Origin: GCA-2861595 sp035526335
GTDB lineage: Bacteria; Actinomycetota; Acidimicrobiia; Acidimicrobiales; GCA-2861595
NCBI GenBank assembly: GCA_035526335.1
Contig: DATLCN010000047.1
Location: 1 to 14,985, forward strand
Direction: 5' to 3'
Length of the DNA: 14,985 nt
The position numbers were made by a program, and so were the translations under genes. A model generated the notes under the pieces. It was not told where the DNA came from, did not search any database, and saw nothing but the letters and a program-made list of their open reading frames with translations. Positions 9,736-14,985 of this stretch are shown here, one piece after another; positions within the stretch are counted from its first letter, which is position 1, and every line of letters begins with the position of its first letter.

Positions 9736-9796
9736 TGACGGATGGGCGGAGCTTCCATGGCGGTTCCGCGGACACTCCCGCGGGTACAGCGCTCCC

Positions 9797-10702
9797 GTGA
9801 TCGACCGCGTCCTCGGGCCACTCGCCCGTCGCTGGGCATGGGCAGCCACGATCCTGCGCCTCCAGAAACGCTTCGAGGAGGTCCACGGCAACTACCTCGC
9901 CTCGGCCGTGACACTCACCGCCTTCCTCGCCCTGTTCCCCCTGATGCTGTTCGTCACCGGGGTGGTGGGCTTCTTCTCGCGGAACTCGTCGGACCTGCCG
10001 GCCGAGATCATCAGCCGGCTGGGCATCCCGCCCGGTGGCGACGCCGCCGACATGTTGACCCGGGCCGTGACCAAGGCAGAGGAGAGTCGCAAGGCGGCTT
10101 CTATCGTGGGGATCTTCGGCCTGTTCTGGTCCGGCCTCGGGCTCGTGGCGGCCTTCCAGTTCGCCTTCGACTCGGTCTGGCAGGTGTCGGGGCGGGGCAT
10201 CAAGGACAAGGCGTTGGGGCTAGTCTGGCTGGTCGGGGCGGGGCTGATCTTTCTCCTCTCGTTCGGGGTCACCACCGCGTTGCGCCTGCTCCCCGGGCCG
10301 GCGTGGCCGGTCGCGCTGTTGATGAGCCTGGCCGTGGACACCGCCCTCTGGCTGTGGACGTTCCAGGCCCTCACCAACCGGGACGTCGGGTGGAAGCCCC
10401 TGGTTCCTGGCGCCGTCTTCGGTGCCGTGGGGTTGGAGCTGCTCAAGATGGTGGGCGCCCTGTACGTGCCACGTGTGGTGGCATCCTCGTCCGCTCTCTA
10501 CGGATCCATCGGTGTGGTCTTCGCCATTTTGGCCTGGCTTTTGGTGTTCGGGCGGCTGGTGGTATACGCGACGGTGCTCAACGTGGTGCGGTGGGAAGAG
10601 GATCACGGCACCGACACCGTCGAGATCGAGCTTCCCCACTTGCCGGGTGAGGTGCCGGTGGCCGCCAACCGGGCCGGCGAGGCCCAACCGGTCCAGACCT
10701 AG
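9797..10702 (+). CDS. YihY/BrkB-family inner-membrane protein
   Basis: The 301-residue protein has six likely membrane segments at about residues 35-60, 101-126, 138-160, 170-190, 200-222 and 233-258. The family-typical stretches are YLASAVTLTAFLALFPLMLF near the start, SGLGLVAAFQFAFDSVWQV in the middle, and SSALYGSIGVVFAILAWLLV before the last segment. The tail is short, hydrophilic and cytoplasmic. Proteins of this family were once annotated as ribonuclease BN, a label now known to be wrong; their function is not established. I take GTG at 9797 because earlier in-frame codons would read into uppS and lack family similarity. TACAGC 6 nt before the GTG is a degenerate version of the leaderless -10 seen elsewhere. 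aroC follows on the same strand after 60 nt. Confidence 0.88.
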   Translation: MIDRVLGPLARRWAWAATILRLQKRFEEVHGNYLASAVTLTAFLALFPLMLFVTGVVGFFSRNSSDLPAEIISRLGIPPGGDAADMLTRAVTKAEESRKAASIVGIFGLFWSGLGLVAAFQFAFDSVWQVSGRGIKDKALGLVWLVGAGLIFLLSFGVTTALRLLPGPAWPVALLMSLAVDTALWLWTFQALTNRDVGWKPLVPGAVFGAVGLELLKMVGALYVPRVVASSSALYGSIGVVFAILAWLLVFGRLVVYATVLNVVRWEEDHGTDTVEIELPHLPGEVPVAANRAGEAQPVQT

Positions 10703-10749
10703 ACCGCCGAGCGGCGGCGCCGGCCGGGCGTTCTCGGGGGCAGCCCCGA

Positions 10750-10755
10750 TACGGT
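10750..10755 (+). promoter_or_regulatory. Candidate -10 (TACGGT) for leaderless aroC transcript
   Basis: TACGGT lies 7 nt before the ATG at 10763. The intervening GCCTCCC has no Shine-Dalgarno character. This favours ATG 10763 over the GTG at 10754, which would fall inside the box. Confidence 0.45.
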
Positions 10756-10762
10756 GCCTCCC

Positions 10763-11854
10763 ATGGGCGGCAGCAGCTTCGGCCAGCAGTTCCGGATCAC
10801 CACCTTCGGTGAATCCCACGGCGCCGGCCTGGGCGTCGTGGTGGACGGGTGCCCGCCCCGCCTGGCCATCTCCGTCGAGGAAATCCAGCACGACCTCGAC
10901 CGCCGGCGGCCTGGTCAGAGCCGGCTCACCACCCAACGGAAGGAGGGCGACGTGGCCGAGGTCCTCTCCGGCGTCTTCGAAGGCGTCACCCTCGGTGCCC
11001 CGATCGCCATCCTCATCCGCAACGCCGACGCCATGCCCGGTGCCTACGAAGCCATGAAGGATGTCTTCCGCCCGTCCCACGCCGATTACACCACCGAGGC
11101 CAAGTACGGCACCCGGGACTGGAGGGGTGGCGGGCGGGCCAGCGCCAGGGAGACAGCGGCGCGGGTGGCCGCCGGCGCCGTCGCCCGCAAACTCCTCCGA
11201 GTGGGCGCTGGCGTGGAGGTGCTGGCGTGGGTGAGCCAGGTGCACGAAATCGGGGCGGATATCGATGCCGGTGCCGTGACCGAGGAAGCGGTGGAGGCCA
11301 ACCCGGTGCGCTGCCCCGACTCCGAGGCGGCTGCGGCCATGACCGCGGCAATCGAGCAGGCCAGACTCGACGGTGACTCGCTGGGCGGTGTCGTGGACTG
11401 CGTGGCCCGCAACGTGCCGCCGGGCCTCGGGGAGCCGGTGTTCGACAAGCTGGAGGCGGATCTCGCCGGCGCCCTCATGTCCCTGCCGGCGTCGAAGGGC
11501 TTCGAGATCGGCAGCGGCTTCGCCGGAACCCGCCTCACCGGAAGTGCCCACAACGACGCCTTCTTCGCCGGCCCCGACAGCCGCCCCCGCACCCTCACCA
11601 ACCGCTCCGGCGGCGTCCAGGGCGGCATCTCCAACGGCGAGGACGTGGTCGTTCGGGTGGCCTTCAAGCCCACGGCCACCATTGCCCAGGCTCAGAAGAC
11701 GGTGAACCGCGAGGGCGCCGAGGTGAGCCTCGAGGCCAGGGGTCGTCACGACCCGTGCGTGCTGCCCCGCGCCGTACCTCTCGTGGAGGCCATGGTCTGC
11801 CTGGTGCTGGCCGACCACTGGCTGCGCCAGCGCGCCGTCGACGTTCTGGAGTAA
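10763..11854 (+). CDS. aroC: Chorismate synthase
   Basis: AroC converts 5-enolpyruvylshikimate 3-phosphate to chorismate with reduced FMN, the last common step towards aromatic amino acids, folates and quinones. The 363-residue protein has the N-terminal signature FRITTFGESHGAGLGVVVDG with the conserved histidine at 19. The substrate-binding DRRRPGQSRLTTQRKEGD and the FMN signature YGTRDWRGGGRASARETAAR follow. The C-terminal signature is GRHDPCVLPRAVPLVEAMVC. I chose ATG at 10763 (MGGSSFGQQF) because a TANNNT box lies 7 nt upstream; GTG at 10754 would add three residues. No other shikimate-pathway gene is in the window. Downstream is a convergent Rieske gene after 76 nt. Confidence 0.97.
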   Translation: MGGSSFGQQFRITTFGESHGAGLGVVVDGCPPRLAISVEEIQHDLDRRRPGQSRLTTQRKEGDVAEVLSGVFEGVTLGAPIAILIRNADAMPGAYEAMKDVFRPSHADYTTEAKYGTRDWRGGGRASARETAARVAAGAVARKLLRVGAGVEVLAWVSQVHEIGADIDAGAVTEEAVEANPVRCPDSEAAAAMTAAIEQARLDGDSLGGVVDCVARNVPPGLGEPVFDKLEADLAGALMSLPASKGFEIGSGFAGTRLTGSAHNDAFFAGPDSRPRTLTNRSGGVQGGISNGEDVVVRVAFKPTATIAQAQKTVNREGAEVSLEARGRHDPCVLPRAVPLVEAMVCLVLADHWLRQRAVDVLE

Positions 11855-11930
11855 CCCGCCGGCCCCGGCGCAGATGACCAGTGGGAAGCCTTGTCGGCAG
11901 AACGGCTGCTCTACGGCCCTTTGCCGGGAA

Positions 11931-12707
11931 TCAGCTCGGCGCCGGCGCGATCCGGACTTCCACCGTCTGGGTCTCGGCCGGCGCCGGCCCCCACGGGGTG
12001 CCGTAGGCGCAGCTGACGGTGACGTCCCCCGGCACCCGGGGGAGAAGGCGAACGACGTTGCGGGGCGGGTCGTCCGGAGCGAACACCTGGGAGAGGACCG
12101 TGGCAGCTCCCTCGGAGACCACGATGGTCCAGAAGTGGCCGGGCTTCACCGTCGTGGGCAGCACGATCTCCAACTCCTCGCCGGCGGTGGCGTACACCAC
12201 GCCGGAACCGGTGCCCGCCGGGGGGACGTCGGCGGGCCTGGCCGTCGCCGGCGCTGCCGGCTCCTCCGCCGGCGGCGGCCCCTTCTCGAGCAGAGGGTCG
12301 TAGGCCGCGGGCGGAGGTTCGGGAGCCTCGGACACCCAGATCCACCCATCGCGTTCCTCGGCCCGGTGGATGGGTAGGTAGCCCGGCTTCAGCTTGCACA
12401 GGGTCTCGGGCTTGTTCACCCGGGCCGGCACCAGATTCTCGCCCGTCTTCAGGTCGTAGAGAAATACGTGACGGGGGCAGCGCAGGCTGTCGTCGAAAAG
12501 CGTGGCCCCGTCCAGCGGCGTGCCCTGATGGGGGCAGTGGGCGGCAAAGGCGGCGACCAAGCCGCTCTCGAGCCGGACCATGAGCACCTCGGCCCTGCCC
12601 ACCTTCGCACCCCGCAGGTGGGGCTCCCCCGGCGCCGCCGGCAGGAGCTTCTCGCTTCGCATAACCCGGCGGAGCACAGGCTCTTCCACGGCACCGAAAT
12701 TAATCAC
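11931..12707 (-). CDS. Rieske [2Fe-2S] protein with C-terminal chagasin-like domain
   Basis: The 258-residue protein has an N-terminal Rieske domain (about 17-125). Its cluster ligands C58/H60 in AAHCPHQGTPLDG and C77/H80 in LRCPRHVFLYD fit the canonical C-x-H and C-x2-H motifs, so it should carry electrons like a Rieske ferredoxin. A Pro/Ala linker (about 129-168) leads to a beta-rich domain (about 169-255) with GEELEIVLPTTVKPGHFWTI and CAYGTPWGPAPAETQTVEVR. This pattern resembles chagasin-type I42 inhibitors (LP..TGY.W, then RPW), but the GxGG loop is not evident. There is no signal peptide or membrane segment, so it is probably cytosolic. No partner oxygenase or reductase is adjacent. The start is GTG 12707; ATG 12662 (MRSEKLLP) is a shorter alternative that keeps the whole Rieske domain. 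The Rieske call is firm; the second domain is a tentative fold-level inference. Confidence 0.88.
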   Translation of the reverse strand: MINFGAVEEPVLRRVMRSEKLLPAAPGEPHLRGAKVGRAEVLMVRLESGLVAAFAAHCPHQGTPLDGATLFDDSLRCPRHVFLYDLKTGENLVPARVNKPETLCKLKPGYLPIHRAEERDGWIWVSEAPEPPPAAYDPLLEKGPPPAEEPAAPATARPADVPPAGTGSGVVYATAGEELEIVLPTTVKPGHFWTIVVSEGAATVLSQVFAPDDPPRNVVRLLPRVPGDVTVSCAYGTPWGPAPAETQTVEVRIAPAPS

Positions 12708-12742
12708 GCTCCGGTCTTCGGAGCCGCTCCCGCCCTTGGACG

Positions 12743-12778
12743 CGACAACGCCCCCACCGTGGGGCGGGGGCGTCGTCG
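12743..12778 (-). promoter_or_regulatory. Strong hairpin upstream of the Rieske gene (possible leader element)
   Basis: Arms 12743-12755 and 12766-12778 form a 13-bp stem around a 10-nt loop. In minus-strand RNA the single non-Watson-Crick pair (12747/12774) is a U-G wobble; in plus-strand RNA it would be an A-C mismatch. It lies 36 nt upstream of the Rieske GTG. A TAGGGT box further upstream on the minus strand (12804-12809) could start a leader containing it. There is no T-tract, so a terminator is not clearly supported. Confidence 0.45.
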
Positions 12779-12799
12779 GGCTCCCGGGGGGCGGGATAC

Positions 12800-12816
12800 G
12801 AACACCCTACCTGTTC
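12800..12816. promoter_or_regulatory. Inverted repeat GAACA-N7-TGTTC, candidate operator
   Basis: GAACA and TGTTC are perfectly inverted around 7 nt in the divergent gap between the Rieske gene and the DinG remnant. The half-sites look like actinobacterial LexA half-sites, but the spacing (GAAC-N9-GTTC) is not the canonical N4. It overlaps the possible minus-strand TAGGGT box. Confidence 0.35.
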
Positions 12817-12848
12817 CATTCGCGCAATTCCAGTGAAAACGCAGGGAG

Positions 12849-12860
12849 CACCGGCCGGTG
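12849..12860. promoter_or_regulatory. Perfect 12-bp palindrome CACCGGCCGGTG
   Basis: The 12-bp sequence is its own reverse complement and lies 50 nt upstream of the DinG-like GTG. It may be a dimeric regulator site. In GC-rich DNA chance occurrence is also plausible. Confidence 0.3.
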
Positions 12861-12910
12861 TCTGGGATCGTGTCGAGGGACGGAGGGCTCTACCATCATA
12901 GTTTCGCGAC

Positions 12911-13144
12911 GTGCCGACCCCCGATCTCGTGGCGGCCGCCATGGCCAAGGTCACCGCGGCTCTGCCCGCCGGCGAGGATCGCCCCGGCCAGGTTCAGATG
13001 GCCGAGGCGGTGGCGACCGCCTTCGACAGCGGTGACCACTTGATCGTGCAGGCCGGTACCGGCACGGGCGAGAGCCTCGCCTACCTGGTGCCGGCCATCC
13101 TCTCGGGCAAGAAGGTGGTCGTCGCTACGGCCACTAGTTGCTAG
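12911..13144 (+). pseudogene. Truncated DinG/XPD-type helicase fragment with mutated Walker A
   Basis: The 77-residue frame matches only the extreme N-terminus of actinobacterial DinG-like superfamily 2 helicases, which are normally more than 600 residues long. It has a Q-motif-like RPGQVQMAEAVATAF (24-38), Walker A AGTGTGESLAYLVPAIL (48-64) and the start of motif Ia, VVVATAT (69-75), then ends SC-stop. The Walker A lysine needed for ATP binding is glutamate at residue 54 (GAG at 13070-13072; one transition from AAG). The remaining helicase motifs are not found downstream; a toxin-antitoxin pair begins 70 nt later. This is best read as a dead remnant left by an insertion or deletion near 13130-13145. 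The GTG start has CATAGT 8 nt upstream and no Shine-Dalgarno. A functional short ATP-site-dead peptide is possible but unsupported. Confidence 0.8.
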
Positions 13145-13172
13145 ACACTCAGGACGCACCATGAGCTACACT
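13142..13172 (+). promoter_or_regulatory. Weak candidate promoter of the toxin-antitoxin pair
   Basis: TAGACA (13142-13147) and TACACT (13167-13172) are 19 nt apart, slightly long. Transcription would start near 13179, within the repeats that follow, as expected for an autoregulated toxin-antitoxin operon. Confidence 0.35.
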
Positions 13173-13204
13173 CATTTCGTTCAAGCTGTTCATTTCGCTT
13201 AAGC
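13172..13204. repeat. Two 15-bp direct repeats before the antitoxin (candidate operator)
   Basis: TCATTTCGTTCAAGC (13172-13186) and TCATTTCGCTTAAGC (13190-13204) match at 13 of 15 positions and are 18 bp apart. They sit between the candidate -10 and the ribosome-binding site of the antitoxin gene, a typical position for antitoxin autoregulation. Confidence 0.5.
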
Positions 13205-13214
13205 GGAGGAAGCG

Positions 13215-13625
13215 ATGTCGAGTGCCATGTCCGAGTCCGAGCAGGCCGCTGCCGCAGTTGTCGCGCTCGCCGGGGGTCGCGTGGTGGTGTTGCCAAGAGG
13301 CCGGGGGCGGGCGCCCGTTGAGGTACCGGCATCGGTAGTCCGGGTGCTGGCTGACGCGCTCGACCACGCGCAGCGTGGTGAGCACGTGCGGATCATCACA
13401 GACGACGAGGAGATCACGACCCAGCAGGCGGCCGACCTACTGAACGTATCCCGCCCTTACCTCGTCGGTCTCGTGGACCGGGGCGAGATCCCGTCCCGCA
13501 AGGTTGGGCCTCGGCGTCGCTTGAAGCTGGCTGATGTACTTCTCTATCGCGAGGTCGATCATGCCCGACGTCTCCGGGCAGTCACGGATCTCGCCGCCGA
13601 AGCGCAGGATCTGGGCCTCTACTGA
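13215..13625 (+). CDS. HTH (excisionase/MerR-like) antitoxin of a PIN toxin-antitoxin pair
   Basis: The 136-residue protein has a DNA-binding domain at about 67-102 (EITTQQAADLLNVSRPYLVG, then LVDRGEIPSRKVGPRRRLKL), the HTH_17/excisionase-type fold in which a helix-turn-helix is followed by a short wing. The C-terminal tail (ADVLLYREVDHARRLRAVTD, then LAAEAQDLGLY) is helical and probably binds and neutralises the toxin. The N-terminal 60 residues are Ala/Val-rich without a known motif. The ATG at 13215 has a strong GGAGGAAG ribosome-binding site, unlike the leaderless-looking core genes. The toxin ATG follows 2 nt after the stop, implying coupled translation. The upstream 15-bp direct repeats are the likely self-repression site. 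HTH antitoxins of this kind paired with PIN toxins are common in actinobacteria; the specific family name is not certain. Confidence 0.82.
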   Translation: MSSAMSESEQAAAAVVALAGGRVVVLPRGRGRAPVEVPASVVRVLADALDHAQRGEHVRIITDDEEITTQQAADLLNVSRPYLVGLVDRGEIPSRKVGPRRRLKLADVLLYREVDHARRLRAVTDLAAEAQDLGLY

Positions 13626-13627
13626 GT

Positions 13628-14190
13628 ATGCCTCGGCGCCCGGTCGCGGTGCTCGACGCCAACGTCTTGTACTCGGCCCGACTTCGCGACCTGTTCGTTC
13701 GTCTCGCTATCGCCGGCCACTACCAAGCTCGCTGGACCGAGCGGATCCTCGACGAGTGCTTCAACAGCTCCTCGCTGGTCGCCCCGACTTGCCGGGCGAG
13801 CACCTGTTGCGAACGCGCCATCTGTTGAGCATCGCCGTGCCCGACGCCATTATCGAGAACTACGACCACCTCATCGACCAGCTCCACCTGCCCGACCCCG
13901 ACGATCGCCATGTCCTCGCTGCCGCTGTTGCTACCTCTGCGGACACCGTTGTTACCGCGAACCTCAGCGACTTTCCGCCGGCGGCCCTGCCGAACGGATT
14001 CACTGCGCGGTCGCCCGATGACTTCGTCATGCAACTGATCCACGCTGACGCCGACGGTGTGGCCACGGTGATCGACCAACAGTCCGCCGCCCTGCACAAC
14101 CCGGCGATGACCATCCCCGAGCCGCTCGACGGCCTTGAGTTCGCCGGTCTCCGCCATTCCGCCGGTGCGCTTCGTCTCTCAGCGCCATGA
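13628..14190 (+). pseudogene. PIN-domain toxin (VapC-like ribonuclease), frameshifted
   Basis: The first frame (13628-13828) reads MPRRPVAVLDANVLYSARLR, then ARWTERILDECFN, the start of a PIN nuclease with metal ligand D10, and then loses similarity. Similarity resumes at about 13768 in another frame as LLAGRPDLPGEHLLRTRHLL. It continues through the acidic cluster DPDDRHVLAAAVATSADTVV, TANLSDFP and a family-typical C-terminal extension to a TGA at 14188-14190. The two halves join if one base is restored near 13766-13767; the span is 563 nt, and 564 would give 187 residues. PIN toxins cut RNA using Mg2+ bound by the conserved acidic residues. As written, the toxin would be truncated after the first third and inactive. 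A sequencing or assembly error is the main alternative, since the antitoxin and both PIN halves are otherwise well preserved. Confidence 0.85.
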
Positions 14191-14291
14191 GGAACTGCGA
14201 ACCGCGGCGAGGGAATTCGCGGGCTACCGAACCGCCGCCCGGGTGTCTTCTCGGCGGGAAACGATGCTTCCTTTGGACAAGATAGCTGTCT

Positions 14292-14441
14292 ATGACTCCT
14301 GGTTCGCCGGCCGCCGAGCTCGTGGAGCGCACCTGCCGAGACCAGGGCCTGCCCGAACTGGTCAGCGACACCACGGCGCTGGCCAAGGTGGCAGCGATAC
14401 TCAAGTCGACGAAACCGCTCTTCGAACCGCCGCCTGGCTGA
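14292..14441 (+). CDS. Small hypothetical protein (49 aa)
   Basis: ATG at 14292 opens a 49-residue frame: a largely helical, charged N-terminal two-thirds (AAELVERTCRDQGLPELVSD, then TTALAKVAAILKS) and a short Pro-rich tail ending in PPPG. The third codon positions are mostly G or C as in real genes of this genome. The opening segment resembles small uncharacterised actinobacterial proteins often found near mobile elements, but that is a recollection of style, not a family assignment. No strong ribosome-binding site is visible; GACA-N7-TGTC (14277-14291) lies directly before the ATG. It ends 31 nt before the convergent gene at 14473. I do not assign a function. Confidence 0.45.
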   Translation: MTPGSPAAELVERTCRDQGLPELVSDTTALAKVAAILKSTKPLFEPPPG

Positions 14442-14472
14442 GTCCGGCGGTGCCGTGTGGTGGGGGATTCGG

Positions 14473-14952
14473 CTAGCCGGCGCCAGTTCGTTTCTTCTGG
14501 ATATCTGCGGCCATCGCTTCATCGATTTCGTTGCGGATGCGCATCACGACCTCGAAAAGCCGCCCGGCAACCTCAAGATCCTTATCGACGAGCAGCGCCG
14601 TCAGGGCATCTGAGATGACTGGCCACTGACTCGCTGCCAATTCGCGGACCCGCTTACTGCCGTACAGCTCCACCCGGCACTCGACCCTCGTCAGCGCCCG
14701 CTCAGGGTAGGGGTCGTCGAGCTCGTCATCGCCGCCCCGAATCCGCAGCTTGAGCCAGTCGGTCAGGTGGTGGATCACCTCCAGATAGTCGAGGTACGTC
14801 TCGGCTCGCTGCTCCCTCATCCAGCGGTCATGTTCGACCTGGTGCTCCCGCGCTCTCGCCGCCTCGTCCCGGCGATTGCGAACCACCTCAGTGATCTGGG
14901 CAAGGAGCCAACCAACAACCAACGTCACGGCCGGCAATACAGCGTCTCTCAT
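14473..14952 (-). CDS. Membrane-anchored helical protein of unknown function
   Basis: The 159-residue protein starts with one hydrophobic segment at about 5-21 (VLPAVTLVVGWLLAQI). A strongly charged, probably coiled-coil helix follows (VVRNRRDEAARAREHQVEHD, then RWMREQRAETYLDYLEVIHH), and then a helical body with no recognised catalytic motif. The positive-inside pattern (RNRR after the segment) predicts a cytoplasmic C-terminal domain. Similar short TM-plus-helix proteins are frequent in actinobacterial accessory regions, but I do not recognise a named family. The ATG at 14952 has a modest GGGACGG ribosome-binding site. The 33 nt beyond the start show nothing else. The lower-GC wobble use than in the core genes and the location beside a toxin-antitoxin pair suggest accessory DNA. 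Confidence 0.7.
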   Translation of the reverse strand: MRDAVLPAVTLVVGWLLAQITEVVRNRRDEAARAREHQVEHDRWMREQRAETYLDYLEVIHHLTDWLKLRIRGGDDELDDPYPERALTRVECRVELYGSKRVRELAASQWPVISDALTALLVDKDLEVAGRLFEVVMRIRNEIDEAMAADIQKKRTGAG

Positions 14953-14985
14953 AGCCGTCCCATGATGGTCGACCCCTCCGCACCC

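Noticed and set aside
10220..11818. Long minus-strand ORF antisense to aroC and the YihY-like gene
   Set aside because: It has low-complexity composition typical of antisense frames, and aroC on the other strand is certain.
12785..12816. tRNA-like T-arm (GGGATACGAACACCC) upstream of the Rieske gene
   Set aside because: No acceptor stem, D-arm or anticodon arm can be built around it.
12800..12816. Canonical LexA/SOS box
   Set aside because: The half-sites resemble LexA, but the GAAC-to-GTTC spacing is 9 nt instead of 4, so I list it only as an inverted repeat.
14135..14476. Plus-strand ORF of 113 codons overlapping the toxin end and the small ORF
   Set aside because: Its start lies inside the PIN C-terminal region and its second half is out of frame with the better-supported 14292-14441 frame; a short stretch (RHEELRTAAREFAGYRTAAR) is protein-like but too little to call.
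13860..14522. Minus-strand ORF of 220 codons opposite the PIN toxin
   Set aside because: It is antisense to clear PIN similarity and its translation has no recognisable domain.

Overview
The window looks like the chromosome of a high-GC actinobacterium, most plausibly of the Acidimicrobiia type. The evidence is uniformly GC-rich codon use, an actinobacterial-style RpoD and DnaG, the gene order uppS-recO-glyQS-ppdK-dnaG-rpoD, and several core genes that lack a Shine-Dalgarno sequence but have a TANNNT hexamer 6-8 nt before the start codon (leaderless-mRNA architecture). The taxonomic call is an inference from gene content only.

Left edge (1-627): the N-terminal 121 codons of a tyrosine-recombinase integrase run off the window on the minus strand. 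They lie next to two minus-strand tRNA genes, a CAU-anticodon tRNA with tRNA-Ile2 features and tRNA-Asn(GUU). The integrase points away from the tRNA 3' end, the usual arrangement at the end of an island integrated in a tRNA gene. The island body would lie to the left of the window. A small YtxH-like gene (762-1037) follows on the plus strand.

Core block (1058-9700, minus strand): six housekeeping genes in the order uppS (undecaprenyl/polyprenyl diphosphate synthesis), recO (recombination repair), glyQS (glycyl-tRNA synthetase), ppdK (pyruvate phosphate dikinase), dnaG (primase) and rpoD (principal sigma factor). dnaG and rpoD overlap by ATGA, as in the classic macromolecular-synthesis operon. 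Four of the six genes carry their own candidate leaderless promoter, so the cluster may be a series of promoters rather than one transcript.

Plus-strand block (9797-11854): a YihY/BrkB-type membrane protein, divergent from uppS, and chorismate synthase aroC. Convergent to aroC is an unusual minus-strand protein (11931-12707) with a canonical Rieske [2Fe-2S] domain joined by a Pro/Ala linker to a C-terminal domain resembling the chagasin (I42) fold.

Right-hand accessory region (12911-14985): a decayed DinG-type helicase fragment stops after 77 codons and has the Walker A lysine replaced by glutamate. It is followed by a toxin-antitoxin pair (HTH antitoxin; PIN-domain toxin broken by a one-base frameshift), a small unrecognised ORF and a membrane-anchored helical protein of unknown function. 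Both ends of the window are therefore flexible sequence around a stable core. I found no convincing entirely new system. The best leads are the Rieske/chagasin-like fusion, the Walker A-dead DinG remnant, and the recurrent leaderless promoter pattern with a 12-mer shared between uppS and dnaG.
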